Shown piece after piece: positions 1-10,804 of a stretch of DNA of 64,000 bases. The position numbers and the translations under genes were made by a program. The notes under the pieces are model-generated. The model searched no databases and was not told the origin of the DNA. It was given only the letters and a program-made list of their open reading frames with translations. The DNA is from Agaricus subrufescens (lineage: Eukaryota; Basidiomycota; Agaricomycetes; Agaricales; Agaricaceae). Position 1 is the first letter of the stretch. Each line of letters begins with the position of its first letter. The stretch spans positions 124,001-188,000 of the forward strand of contig JAQOTE010000015.1 in NCBI GenBank assembly GCA_029945375.1. The letters are read 5' to 3'.

Positions 1-1048
1 CATCCTCGCATGCTTCTGTCGAGTCGATGGGAATGTACTCCTTGTGACAGCTAAGCTGCACTTCTTCATCATCAAATGTATTCAATATGTGTGACTCGGG
101 ACGACTGGCTATGATCCAGGCAAGGGGGGCATCGCCATGATTGCGCACAAAGGTGCTGATGAGATTGATGATGGTGCACTGCGCATCCTCTCCTCGGACC
201 TCATCAAGCCCATCGAGTAATACACCCCATCGTTTACCACCTGCGCCAATCTTCCTCTCTACAAATGGCTCAACGATAAACGTCGCAAACTGGGCCTCCA
301 TGTCGCCACGTTACAGTTCTGGATCGACACTGATCCGTTCAACAATGTATGTGCGATATGCCGTGATCCGAGTGGCCAGCTGGTAGGCGATGGTGATGAA
401 GATTCCATTCGGGCTGTTTCGCCTATTTGGACGAGAGATGAATACGGACGCTCCAAGGGATTTAGACTTGGCGAGATACTCGGCAAAGGTTTGGACGATG
501 GCTGATTTGCCAACGCCAGCGGGACCGGTGATCCACAACAGCAGTTCCTGCAGATCTTGACCCTCAAACCAAGCAGTAACACGAGAAATCAGCTTGACAC
601 GTGTATTCGGGTGGCAACGTGGAGGAGGCGAGCGAGCGGAGGAATCATGAGCGGCGCCCTGGATGATATGTTGCGAAAGTGAATTCATGACTAGCAAGGC
701 CGAAGTGAGTTATAATCGAGATTGAAATATGGAAATGCTTACTCTGCGTCACCGTGGTGTGATCTCCTTGTATGTTGAAGACTGCATTGGCATTCACCGT
801 ATGATTATTTACGGTACTATTCACTGTATTATGTTGATCTCCTCGTACAGACGTCATGATAGAATTCTTCACAGTGACGCCTTCTGCATTTTCAAAGAAG
901 CCTCCTGAGCCTGATGCTGCAAAGTAAGCTCAGACTAGAACCGTACAGTGTTAGCGTAGGAACACTCACCTTCACGAATCACGCTCTTTGAGGAGAAGAA
1001 ACTGGATATCCACTCCCTGAATTTAAACCTTTTCTTTGGGGAAGGCAT
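1..1048 (-). pseudogene. NACHT-domain STAND NTPase (NLR) copy 1, partial, with in-frame stop
   Basis: First of three tandem NLR genes; its 3' part lies beyond the window. Exons read 1048-970, 916-743 and 690 onward, with the same intron phases as the two intact copies. The start region encodes MPSPKKRFKFREW, followed by a Thr/Asn-rich stretch and then the NACHT core with Walker A GPAGVGKSA. At 313-311 the codon that is Leu (TTA) in copies 2 and 3 is TAA, so translation would stop after about 210 residues, before Walker B. Downstream of the stop the frame stays open to the window edge and still encodes the Walker B region and the arginine-containing IIASRPE segment, so the lesion looks recent and single. 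It could also be a functional truncated form or a sequencing error. NACHT proteins act as cytosolic sensors in fungal non-self recognition; a role for this copy is unproven. Confidence 0.8.
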
Positions 1049-1356
1049 GAGGGAGAAAAGCAGGGGTGATGGTGGAAGGAAAGAAGAATGCGCCTTGGCG
1101 CACTGCCTGCGCGAAGAATGTGTTGGGTGCTCGGCATTCGCCTAAGAAGCTGTTTCTTGACACATAGACGGTGGGAATCGAGTTTGTATGATAACACTGC
1201 CAACTACAGCCCAGAATGCCCTTATGCCCATACAATATATAAATCCTCAAATTTTCCTGTCCCATTCGCTACGCGAAATTTGCTTCACTTCTGCACACAA
1301 CCCTCTCAGGCGGGGATTTGGATATTGAGACGGATATTTGAAACCACCTGAGAAAT
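1049..1356. other. Spacer between NLR copies 1 and 2
   Basis: No gene is seen in this 308-base gap between the start of NLR copy 1 and the stop of copy 2. It contains a block of about 23 bases (from 1203, reading ctacagcccagaatgccc and on) that recurs almost exactly at about 4163 in the spacer between copies 2 and 3. This supports origin of the spacers by duplication of one segment. It must hold the promoter of copy 1 and the terminator of copy 2, but I cannot point to specific sites. Confidence 0.6.
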
Positions 1357-3785
1357 CTATTCGGGATAAGGGATCACATAACACGTATCCATCGCGTGGT
1401 AAAATCCTACGACCCGCCCACTAGGCATACCTCCAAAAACAACAGCCTTACGGTGTGGGAAGGTTTGCTGAATATCTTCTAGCTCGGACACAAACGAGTT
1501 TAATTCAGCCCTTGAGCGCGGCTGTCAAAAAACACAAGAACAGAGTTGGAGGAGTTTAAATCGAAAACAAAATGGGCACGCTCACTCGATTTAGTGTCCA
1601 ACTCTTCACGAAAACCTTCCCCATGAGCCCTTTATAAACCTTTGCTGGGCTCATTTCTGTCTGATTTAGGTGCCCGAATGTGAGATCCTTAAGTTGAACT
1701 TTCCGCAAAAATTTCTGCCCAGTCGCTAAGAGTAAACCCTGCCATGAGAGTGCTGAGTGTCGGAAAACGAAGAGTGTTTGGGATACGTACGTCATAGTAA
1801 ACCATATCTACTAAATCAGTTGCGGAGAGGTGGTAGCATAGCTTCGCCATGTGTACTTGCAATAGCGGCAGTGAGTACCAGTCAGGAAAGTATCTGTCAG
1901 CCCCTATGAGCCGGGTTTTGCGTGGAAACCTTGAAATAGAGGAAACAACGTCTTGGAAGACTGCTGCATGGAACTTAGCTACTGCCGATGTCACTTTCTC
2001 GCCGTTCATTGTTGAGCAATATTGAAGCCATGTAGATTTAATCAATGCTGGAGGCGATATAAGGTCAACTTTCAGTATGGGGATTGACACACGGCACATA
2101 CCTGGCGCATTATCATCTCCGCTACATTTCTTCCACAGCTCAACAAGGTTTGATGCCACGACTCTCTCGATGTCATCGACATCACCAACATAGTAGTCCA
2201 CAGATCGCTTTGAATCTTTGAGGTAGTCAGAAAATGATGCGTGAAGAAATGTCAAATTCTGCTTGTGTGCCACTTTCCAATCCGGAATCCTGAGCGCGGA
2301 TCTGCACTTGGTCAGACACGCGTAAACCGTATTTCGGTTGAGGTTGAAGAGTATGGACATTCCTCTGAGCGTCCGGAATGTTTCGAGACGAAGTCCATCT
2401 ACCTCGTGTACAGTGAATGCAAGCAACAATTTGGCCGCACCCCAGTGTGCTGGCGATATTGAGGAAAGGATTTCGCGGTAAAATGCGTCCAGGTGGACAA
2501 AAGGGTTATCGTTCGTAGGAACATGGGGGGAACGACTGATGACAGATATCACAATCTCAAACCGTAACGCGGGGTCAGCACAATCTGGATCTCTGATGAA
2601 ATCCGTCACGACTTGAGCATACACGAAAAGGCCCAAAGCAGCAACAGTCAGCTGCAGGAAGTCTGTGTCGTTGGGCCAATCGCTGGGAAGGGACTGACGA
2701 TACTTTTTCTGTATCGCCATGAAGCTCGATCGAAAGAATCGGTCGACATCCTCGCATGCTTCTGTCGAGTCGATGGGAATGTACTCCTTGCGACAGCTGG
2801 TCTGCACTTCATCATCGTCGAACGTATTCGATATGTGTGACTCGGGACGACTGGCTATGATCCAGGCAAGGGGCGTGTCGCTGTGATCGCGCACAAAGGT
2901 GCTGATGAGATTGATGATGTTGCACTGCGCATCCTCTCCTCGTAGCTCGTCAAGCCCATCCAGTAATATACCCCATCGTTTACCACCTGCGCCAATCTTC
3001 ATTTCCACAAATGGCTCAATGATAAACGCCACGAATTGGGCCTCCATGTCTCCACGTAATACTTCTGGATCGAGGCTGATTCGATTGACAATGTAAGTGC
3101 GATATGCCTCGATGCGAGTGGCCAGCTGGTAAGCGATGGTGATAAAGATTCCATTTGGGTTGTTGCGCTTGTTTGGACGAGAGATAAAAACGGACGCTCC
3201 AAGGGATTTAGACTTGACAAGATACTCGGCAAATGTCTGGACGATGGCAGATTTGCCAACGCCGGCGGGACCGGTGATCCACAACAGCAGTTCCTGCAGA
3301 TCTTGATCCTCAAACCAAGCAGTAACACGAGCAATCAGCTTGACGCGAGTGTTGGGGTGGCAACGTGGAGGAGGGGAGCGAGCAGAGGAATCATGAGCGG
3401 CTCCCTGGATGATATGTTGTGAAAGTAAATTCATGACTAACAAAGCCGAAGTGAATTAGAGTAGAAATTGAAATGTGGAGCTACATACTTTGCGTCACTG
3501 TGGTGTGTTCACTTCGTGTATTGAACACCGTATTGTTCACTGTATTGTTCACTATATTATGTTGATCTCCTCGTACAGCCGTCATGATCGAATCTTTCAC
3601 AGTGATGCCTTGGGCATTTTCAAAGAAACCTGCTGATCCTGCGTATGGTAAAGTAATCGCTGATCAGACCCATAGATATGTAGTTGAATGAGCCACTAAC
3701 CTTCACGAGCCCCGTTCTTTGATTGTAATGGCAAGAAGCTCAGTAACCACTCCTTGAACTTGACTCTCTTCTGGCGGGGCGGCAT
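1357..3785 (-). CDS. NACHT-domain STAND NTPase (NLR), copy 2
   Basis: Intact gene of five exons: 3785-3701, 3638-3489, 3436-1791, 1714-1586 and 1521-1357, summing to 724 residues. The N-terminus is a short basic segment (MPPRQKRVKFKEW) followed by a Thr/Val/Asn-rich linker with repeated TVNN units. The NACHT ATPase follows, with Walker A GPAGVGKSA at residues 134-142 and Walker B GILLDGLDE at 234-242, then a sensor-like IIASRPE. The C-terminal third is helical, with FLHASFSDYL, and ends in a conserved short exon closing with VIPYPE. I see no WD40, ankyrin or TPR array, so this is a short STAND protein. Family knowledge: NACHT proteins oligomerise on ligand sensing and function in fungal programmed cell death or incompatibility. 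The ligand and effector mechanism here are unknown. Near-identical exon plan to copies 1 and 3. Confidence 0.92.
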
Positions 3786-3924
3786 TTTGTACGGCAAAGA
3801 AAGTAGCGGTGGTGGTGGGAAGAACTAAGGAAATGCCTCGAGGCACTGCCTGCACCACCGAATCGTGAAGCGTGCTCGGCATTTGCCCAAGAAGCCACCC
3901 ATAAACATAGCACGGCCAGTAAGA

Positions 3925-4105
3925 AATTACTCGGGTATAAATAGAACACATGTGACACTCCCCTTCAAAAAATCGCGTCCACGTTGTTGGCCGGGGCTTT
4001 TGTCGTGCATTTGCCACTGCACTGTCGTTCTCCCCAGACCGCATCCGCCATCATTGCACACGGTAGACCCAGCCAGCCTTCTCTCCTCGTTGCCCCTCAT
4101 CACTG
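3925..4105 (+). pseudogene. Decayed promoter and first-exon copy of the BipA-like GTPase gene
   Basis: Read side by side, this stretch matches the promoter, 5' UTR and first exon of the GTPase gene at about 7575-7760. Both share tataaatagaacaca, a following tract ending in tcaaaaaatcgcgt, then ggggctttcgtcg / ggggcttttgtcg, and a match through ccgcatccgc up to the first-exon donor (cacggtag). The relic lacks about 22 bases around the start codon and 9 bases (aacgtcgcc) of exon 1. No second exon or later part of the GTPase gene follows. It lies between NLR copies 2 and 3 in the same relative position as the real GTPase gene beside copy 3, so it was carried along when the NLR segment duplicated. 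Confidence 0.85.
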
Positions 4106-4880
4106 TCGCCTCCTCGCTTTGATTCCTTGCGCAAGTATGAATGAACACACAATCCCTGCCGACCTACAGCCCAGAATGCCCTTATGACAATCTTGACCTA
4201 CCCTGCACACGTTCACTAGAACTTGTCATCAACACTTGTATCCACACTCATCTTGGCACCTATCGTATCAGGCCAGCCATCTCTTGCTTCAAGATCCCGT
4301 TTTCGCATTTCACCACTTCATGGAACCCTCATTGTTTTACTTCACTCAGCAGCTTTCTCAAGATCATTCAGACCCCAGTACGTCAATCATTCTTTTTTAT
4401 CAACTTGACACCCCCGCCCCGCAGGCTAGACCTCTATGAAAATACCGAGAAGAATCTTCCCACTGCTTCATTTGAGATTTCGAGTATTACAAAAGCAGAG
4501 GTGCAGTTAGGTGTGCAAAATAAAAGAACTATTCAACTCATATGAGTCATATGAGCGACCGATGGCAAGTTTTTAAGGCCGATATCACGTCACCAAAACA
4601 TTTTTCCAGTCCCCTTATCTGAGCTGGCAAGATGTAAACAATGTATGTAGGAACAGGACATCAGCGCCTCAATGATAGAGACGCCGTACTCAGCATCACA
4701 TGGCCAAACTCATCGCTTGAACAAGATCTGGATCGGACCACAAACAATTAATCTTCATATAATTACTTGTCTATCATAGTTCGTGATCTCCAAGACATGG
4801 CTGGAAGCAATAGCAAGCTGGGTATCAGTATCAAAGGCGATCCTGATGGTGAAGAAGACATTGGAAGCTAATTGACAATG
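4106..4880. other. Rest of spacer between NLR copies 2 and 3
   Basis: About 775 bases without a convincing gene. A plus-strand open frame at 4141-4545 has no recognisable motif and includes the short block shared with the copy 1/2 spacer, so I treat it as chance. The remaining sequence has no repeat array or tRNA-like fold that I can see. Confidence 0.5.
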
Positions 4881-7315
4881 CTATTCAGGATAAGGAATCA
4901 CATAATAGTACGTGTCGTCTGTACTTCTAATTCCTACAACCCGCCCACTAGGTACGCCTCCAAAAACAACAACATTATGGTCTGGCGAGGTTTGCTGAAA
5001 GACTTCGAGCTCGGATACAAACGAGTTTAATTCAGCACTTGAGCGCGGCTGTGTGAAAGATGAGAACATAGTCAGAGGAGTTTGAATCAAAACAAGATGG
5101 GCACGCTCACTCGATTCAGTATCCAGCCCTTCCTGATGAGCTTCTCCATACGCCCATGATAAACTTTTGCTGGGCTCATTTCTGTCTGATTAAGGTGCTC
5201 GAACGTGAGGTCCCTGAGTTGAACTTTCCGCAAAAGTTTCTGGTTAGTGCTTGAGAGTGAACCCTGCGTGAGAGTACTGAGTGCCGGGAGGAAAATGAAG
5301 AGTGTTGGGGATATGTACCTCATAGTGAACCATATCTGCTAAATCAGTCGCAGAGAGGTGGTAGCATAGCTTCGCCATGTGTACTTCTAGTAGCGGCAGT
5401 TCGTACCGGTCAGGCAGTAAGTACCTGTCACCCCCTATGTGCCGAGTTTTGCGTGGAAACCTTGAAACAGAGGAAACGATATCTTGGAAGAGTGCTGCGT
5501 GGAATTTTACAACTGCCGATGTCACTTTCTCGCCGCTCACTGTTGAGCAATACTGAAGCCAGGTAGATTTAATTAACGCTGGAGCCAACATAACGTCAAC
5601 TTTCAGTATGGGGATTGACACACGGCACATACCTGGTACGATATCATCTCCGCTGCACTTTTTCCACAGCGCGACAAGGTTTGATGCCACCACACTCTCG
5701 ATGTCGATGATATCACCAACATAATAGTCTGCGGATCGCCTTGAGTCTTTGAGGTAGTCGGAAAACGATGCATGAAGAAACGTCAAGTTCTGCTTGTGCG
5801 CAACTTTCCAATCCGGAATCTTGAGCGCAGATCGGCACTTGGTTAGACATGCGTAAACCGTATTTCGGTTGAGGTTGAAGAGTATGGACATTCCTCTGAA
5901 CGTCCGGAATGTTTCGAGACGAAGTCGATCTATCTCGTGAACAGTGAATCCAAGTAACAATTTCGCCGCTTCCCAGTGCGCTGGCGATATTGCAGAAAGA
6001 ATTTCGTGGTAGAATGCATCCAAGTGAACGAACGGATTGTCGTTGGTCGGGACATGAGAGGAACGACTGATGACAGATACTACGATCTTGAACCGCAACG
6101 CGGGGTCAGCACATTCTGGATCTCTAATGAAATCCATCACGACTTGAGCATACACGAAAAGGCCCGAAGCAGCAACAGTTAGCTGTAGGAAGTCCATGTC
6201 ACTGGGCCAGTCGCTTGGAAGGGACTGGCGATACTTCTTCCGTATGGCCTTGAAGCTCGATCGTAAGAAGCGCTCGACGTCCTCGCATGCTTCCGTCGAG
6301 TCGATGGGAATGTATTCCTTGCGGCAGCTGGGCTGCACTTCGTCATCATCAAACGTATTCGATATGTGTGCCTCGGGACGACTGGCTATGATCCAGGCAA
6401 GGGGGGCATCGCCGTGATCGCGGACAAAGGTGCTGATGAGATTGATGATGTTACACTGTGCATCCTCTCCTCGGAGCTCGTCAAGCCCATCCAGCAATAC
6501 ACCCCATCGTTTACCACCTGCGCCAATCTTCCTCTCGACAAATGGCTCAACGATGAACGTCGCAAATTGGGCCTCCATGTCTCCACGTAATACTTCTGGA
6601 TCGAGACTGATTCGCTCGACAATGTAAGTGCGATATGCCTCGATGCGAGTGGCCAGCTGGTATGCGATGGTGATAAAAATTCCATTTGGGTTGTTGCGCT
6701 TGTTTGGACGAGAGATGAATACGGACGCTCCAAGAGATTTAGACTTGACAAGATACTCGGCAAAGGTTTGGACGATGGCAGATTTGCCAACGCCAGCGGG
6801 ACCGGTGATCCATAAGAGCCATTCCTGCGGATCTTGACCCTCAAACCAGGCAGTAACACGAGCAATCAGCTTGACACGTGTATTCGGGTGGCAACGCGGA
6901 GGAGGGGAGCGAGCGGAGGAATCATGAGCGGCGCCCTGGATGATATGTTGTGAAAGTAAATTCATGACTAGACAAGGTTCAAGTGAGTTAGAATCGAAAT
7001 TGAAACGTGTAACTGCTTACTCTGCGTCACCGTGGTGTGATCACGTTGTGTATTGAACACCGCACTGTTCACTGTATTGTTCACCACCGTATTGTTCACT
7101 GTATGAGTGTTATGCTGATCTCCTTGTATCGCCGTCATGGTTGAATCGTTCACAGTGACACCGCCGGCATTTCGAGAGAAGGCTGTACGGCCAACAGCAA
7201 GCTCTGATCAGAACCATAGAGCGTTAACATAGGTACACTCACGGTTTGAGCTCTTCGAGGAGAAGAAACTGTAGAGCCACTCCCTGAATCTAACTCTTTT
7301 CTTCTGGGCCGGCAT
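4881..7315 (-). CDS. NACHT-domain STAND NTPase (NLR), copy 3
   Basis: Intact five-exon gene: 7315-7243, 7182-7021, 6967-5319, 5239-5111 and 5048-4881, summing to 726 residues. It begins MPAQKKRVRFREWLYSFF, has the Asn/Thr/Val-rich linker (GDQHN followed by several TVNN-like repeats), then Walker A GPAGVGKSA, Walker B GVLLDGLDE and IIASRPE. The C-terminal tail exon again ends VIPYPE. Intron positions and phases match copy 2, so the pair arose by tandem duplication and may still exchange sequence. The gene is divergent from the BipA-like GTPase, whose start lies 327 bases away, and they probably share a promoter region. Function in non-self recognition is inferred from the family only. Confidence 0.92.
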
Positions 7316-7642
7316 GAGGGGGAGTAGTAGGGGTGATGGTGGGAGGAAGGAAGAATATGCCTCGAGGCGCTGCCTGCGTGAAGAATGTGTAGGGCGCTCG
7401 GCATTTGCCCAAGAAGCCATCTTCTGACGTAGAGAGACCTGTTCTTGTAAGCTGGTTGTCTCCGGCTAGTGGACAGGCAACCCACTGCTAGCCTCGGTTG
7501 TAAGACGTGTCATAATCATAGCCCGACCAAACCTATTAGGAGTCGATGTAAAAAATAGGTAATAAACTGCAGATGTATGGAATATAAATAGAACACACGT
7601 GACACGCCCGGCCTCAAAAAATCGCGTTGTCGCTGTTGGCCA
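7316..7642. promoter_or_regulatory. Divergent promoter region, NLR copy 3 and BipA-like GTPase
   Basis: This gap separates two divergent start codons. A TATA-like aatataaatag at 7581-7591 lies about 55 bases before the GTPase ATG. The equivalent element is kept in the decayed copy at about 3936-3944, which shows that the promoter was duplicated along with the NLR gene. Confidence 0.6.
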
Positions 7643-7902
7643 ATGCTCCGCGCAGTCATCAGCCGGGGCTTTCGTCGCGGGTTTGCCACTGCGCCGTCGT
7701 TCTCGCCGGACCGCATCCGCAACGTCGCCATCATCGCCCACGGTAGGCCCGGCCCGCCCGCTCTCCGCTGTTGCTCATCTTTTTTGCAGTCGACCATGGC
7801 AAGACGACGCTCGTCGACCAGCTCCTGCGCCAGTCCGGCACCCTCAAACCCGTCTCCTCCGACCTCGCCTCCTCCACAGAGGATACCCACGGCACTCGCG
7901 TC

Positions 7903-7934
<32 letters not shown>

Positions 7935-9827
7935 AATCACCATCCTGTCCAAGTGCACCAGCATCAATTTTCAGGGCAACCTCATCAACATTGTCGACAC
8001 CCCAGGACACGCAGACTTTGGCGGAGAGGTCGAGCGAATCATGAGCATGGTCGATGGTGTCGCCTTGGTCGTTGATGCCACAGAGGGTCCCATGACGCAG
8101 ACGCGATTCGTCCTGAGCAAGGCGCTGAACAGAGGCTTACGGTGTGTTTCGCCACTAGTTTTACCATTCCCTGGCTAACGATGCACAGTCCGCTAGTCGT
8201 CGTAAACAAAGTCGACCGCCAAACCTCACGCGTGGCCCAAGTCGAAAGCGACCTCTTTGACCTCTTTGCCACTCTCGGCGCCACCGACGAGCAGGCAGAC
8301 TATCCCCTCCTCTACGCCTCGGCCAAGCAGGGCTGGGCATCCCCGACCACCTCGCCCGCCTCAGCCTCCATGGGCCCCCTCTTCGACCTCATCCTCTCCC
8401 ACGTCCCCGCACCCACCCACCTCCCCACCGCCACCCCCTTTTCCATGCTCTCCGTCCAACTCGAACACGATCCATACCTCGGCCTCTTGCACCTCGGCCG
8501 CATCCACAGCGGCACCCTCTCCGTCAACGATAACCTCTGGGCCATCGACTCAGAGGGCAAGAAAATTGGCGAGGGCAAGGTTAAGAAGATTTTGATTAGG
8601 AAGGGGCTGGAGAGGGAGGAGAGGGATGTTGCTGGTGCTGGAGAGATCGTTTCCATTGCGGGCATTCGAGGCTTGGATGAGGAGGTTGGTGTTGGTGTCA
8701 ACGCTACCCTGATTTCTCCGGATGGCTGGGCCGAGGGCGGTCTTCAACCTTTGCCCGTACGTTCCCTCTTACATTGCAGTCATGCGTTTCCTAACGCACC
8801 CATAATAGACCACACCAATAGATCCACCCACCATTTCCATTCTAATCCACCCAAACGACTCGCCCTTTGCAGGAAAGGAAGGCACAAAACTCACATCCCA
8901 AATGATTCGTCAGCGTATCCTCAAAGAATCCCAAACCAACATTTCATTAAAAGTCCTTCCGGGACCAACAGCTGAATCCATCGAAGTACGTGGAAGGGGC
9001 GTGTTACATCTCGGTGTTTTGCTCGAGACACTTCGCAGAGAGGGTTTTGAGTTGTGCGTAGGTGCACCAAAGGCGGTGTTGATACCTGATCCTGACAATG
9101 CTGGCAAATGGTTGGAACCGGTGGAAGAGTGTAGTATTGTTGTCAAGGAAGTGTATGCGGGCACGGTTGTTGAAAAACTGACGTTGAGAAAAGGGACTTT
9201 GGTGTCCTATGAACCCGCTTCCGGCGGTGGTGGTAATAGCACCGACGCCACTGACGATTTTGTCAAAATTGTCGTCAACATCCCATCGAGAGGTCTTCTC
9301 TCTTACCTCGCTGGGGAATTCAAAACGGATGTACACGGACAGGGCACGTTGAATCATATTTTCAAAGGATATGAACCGTTCAAGGGCGGACAGATTGCGA
9401 ATACGGGGAGGGGCGAGCGGGGAAGTTTGGTTTCGATGGTGAATGGTACCAGTTCGGGGTATGCCATGGCGCCTTTGCAAGCTCGAGGTGTTATGTTTAT
9501 CGAACCCAACACTCAAGGTAAATCTCTTTTTTTCTCTAAATCTTGACTTGTTCTGAATTTCACTATGCAGTATACCCCGGGATGATTATAGGCGAGACGA
9601 ATAAACCGCAGACGTTGCATGTGAATCCGTGTTTGAAAAAGCAGTTGACGAATTTTAGGACTGTCATGGCGGATGATAAGGTCGTGCTTGGGTCGCCGAG
9701 GGTTATGGGCTTGGAGGAGATGTTGGGGTATATGAGTGAGGATGAGATGGTTGAGGTTACGCCGAAGAGTGTGAGGTTGAGGAAGAGGGATTTGGATGGG
9801 GGTAAGGGGAGGAGGAGGGGAGGGTGA
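7643..9827 (+). CDS. Mitochondrial BipA/TypA-type ribosome-binding GTPase
   Basis: Five exons, 7643-7742, 7790-8141, 8189-8756, 8809-9517 and 9571-9827, give 661 residues. The first 20 or so residues ([18 protein letters not shown]) form an Arg-rich, acid-poor mitochondrial targeting sequence. The GTPase domain has G1 AHVDHGKT (32-39), RGIT (G2), [12 protein letters not shown] (G3) and NKVDR (157-161, G4). Downstream are translation-factor domain II and the BipA-like [21 protein letters not shown] region, then a C-terminal domain. Bacterial BipA is about 600 residues, so the length fits with a leader and a basic Gly/Arg-rich tail. Family knowledge: TypA/BipA GTPases bind the ribosome and help assembly or translation under stress; here the compartment is presumably mitochondrial. 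EF-G, EF-4/LepA and mtEF-G2 were considered, but the C-terminal motif favours BipA. Confidence 0.93.
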
Positions 9828-10804
9828 TTTTTAGATTGATATTACTCACTACTTATTTTATATTTGGGCTAGATATAGACATAGATATATAGAGACTTGG
9901 TCACTTTCATTTGTAGAGACAGTGGCTTAGTTACGCCCCATCCCGCTCTTGTAGTGGGATAAATCATCGAATTATCACTTACTTTTCCTCCTACTTCGGC
10001 TAAGCACGCTCGTTTCTGGCCTGTCATTCTTTCGCGCCACATCGATATTGTAAGATGTGTAGATCTGATGATGTATCACCCTACTAATAAGTGGCCTATT
10101 GAACTGCTATACTAACAGTGACTTGACCAGAACGAGTAATACCGATTCATCATGCTGGCACTATCGCGGGGGCGATAAATGATCAATCGATGATCATGAT
10201 GATTGAGCGTTTCAGCCCTTTTCGACTGTTAGAGATGTGTATCCTCACACTTTGCCTTGTATCCATACTTCTCCATCCGACTCGGAGTAGGCAGCTTGGC
10301 TATTTGTACAAGAAAACCGGTTTGGGAGAGTTTTTTTTCCCCTTGATTCATCCCTATCAGGGACTAGATTTCGCCATCGCGGCATCACAGGTTGCGGGAA
10401 ATCTATCATTGGCCTTCGTAACACCGCTTGTGTTACCGGCCGCTGGGACCCACTGTGATTTCTGCCTTTCTATCTCTGTTGGTTGTGAAGGGCTCAATGG
10501 TATTTAGAGGTCACAGCGGGCTGAGACTTCTCCGATCTCCTCGCAATCTGTTGGTAGTGAGGGGCTCAGTGATAGCTAGAGATCCGACAGCAGGCTGAGG
10601 GTACTCCGATCTCCTCGCAAAGAACAAGGACAGGAACAAGAACATTCACAAATAGTCATCAGATCAAGACAGGTGTCAATCTACTGCCCGCTACTAATAG
10701 CTATCAGATGTCTACCAAAGCTAGCCAAAAAAAAAAATCTTTTATAGAGGTGATGCAGTATAGATTTTATCCTTTACCCCACCCCATATTAACTCTCATC
10801 CGGT
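9828..10804. other. Intergenic region with a two-copy direct repeat
   Basis: No gene is supported. The plus-strand frame at 10190-10507 has no motif and is probably chance. The stretch holds the 3' region of the GTPase gene, the direct repeat at 10476-10620 and the promoter of the first seven-helix gene. Confidence 0.6.
10476..10620 (+). repeat. Imperfect tandem repeat, two units of about 72 bp
   Basis: Unit 1 (10476-10546) and unit 2 (10548-10620) both begin ctgttggt and end ctccgatctcctcgcaa, with a few substitutions and small gaps between. A more diverged relative of the same block can be read at about 12950-13020, upstream of the second seven-helix gene. This suggests the units belong to a duplicated upstream region of that gene family. 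Confidence 0.75.

Noticed and set aside
4141..4545. 134-codon frame in the NLR copy 2/3 spacer as a small gene
   Set aside because: It includes the block duplicated from the other NLR spacer and decayed neighbouring sequence, without any motif.
8142..8975. Second, shorter GTPase-like gene suggested by the long frame from 8142
   Set aside because: It is the intron-crossing frame of exon 3 of the BipA-like gene; the exon actually starts at 8189.
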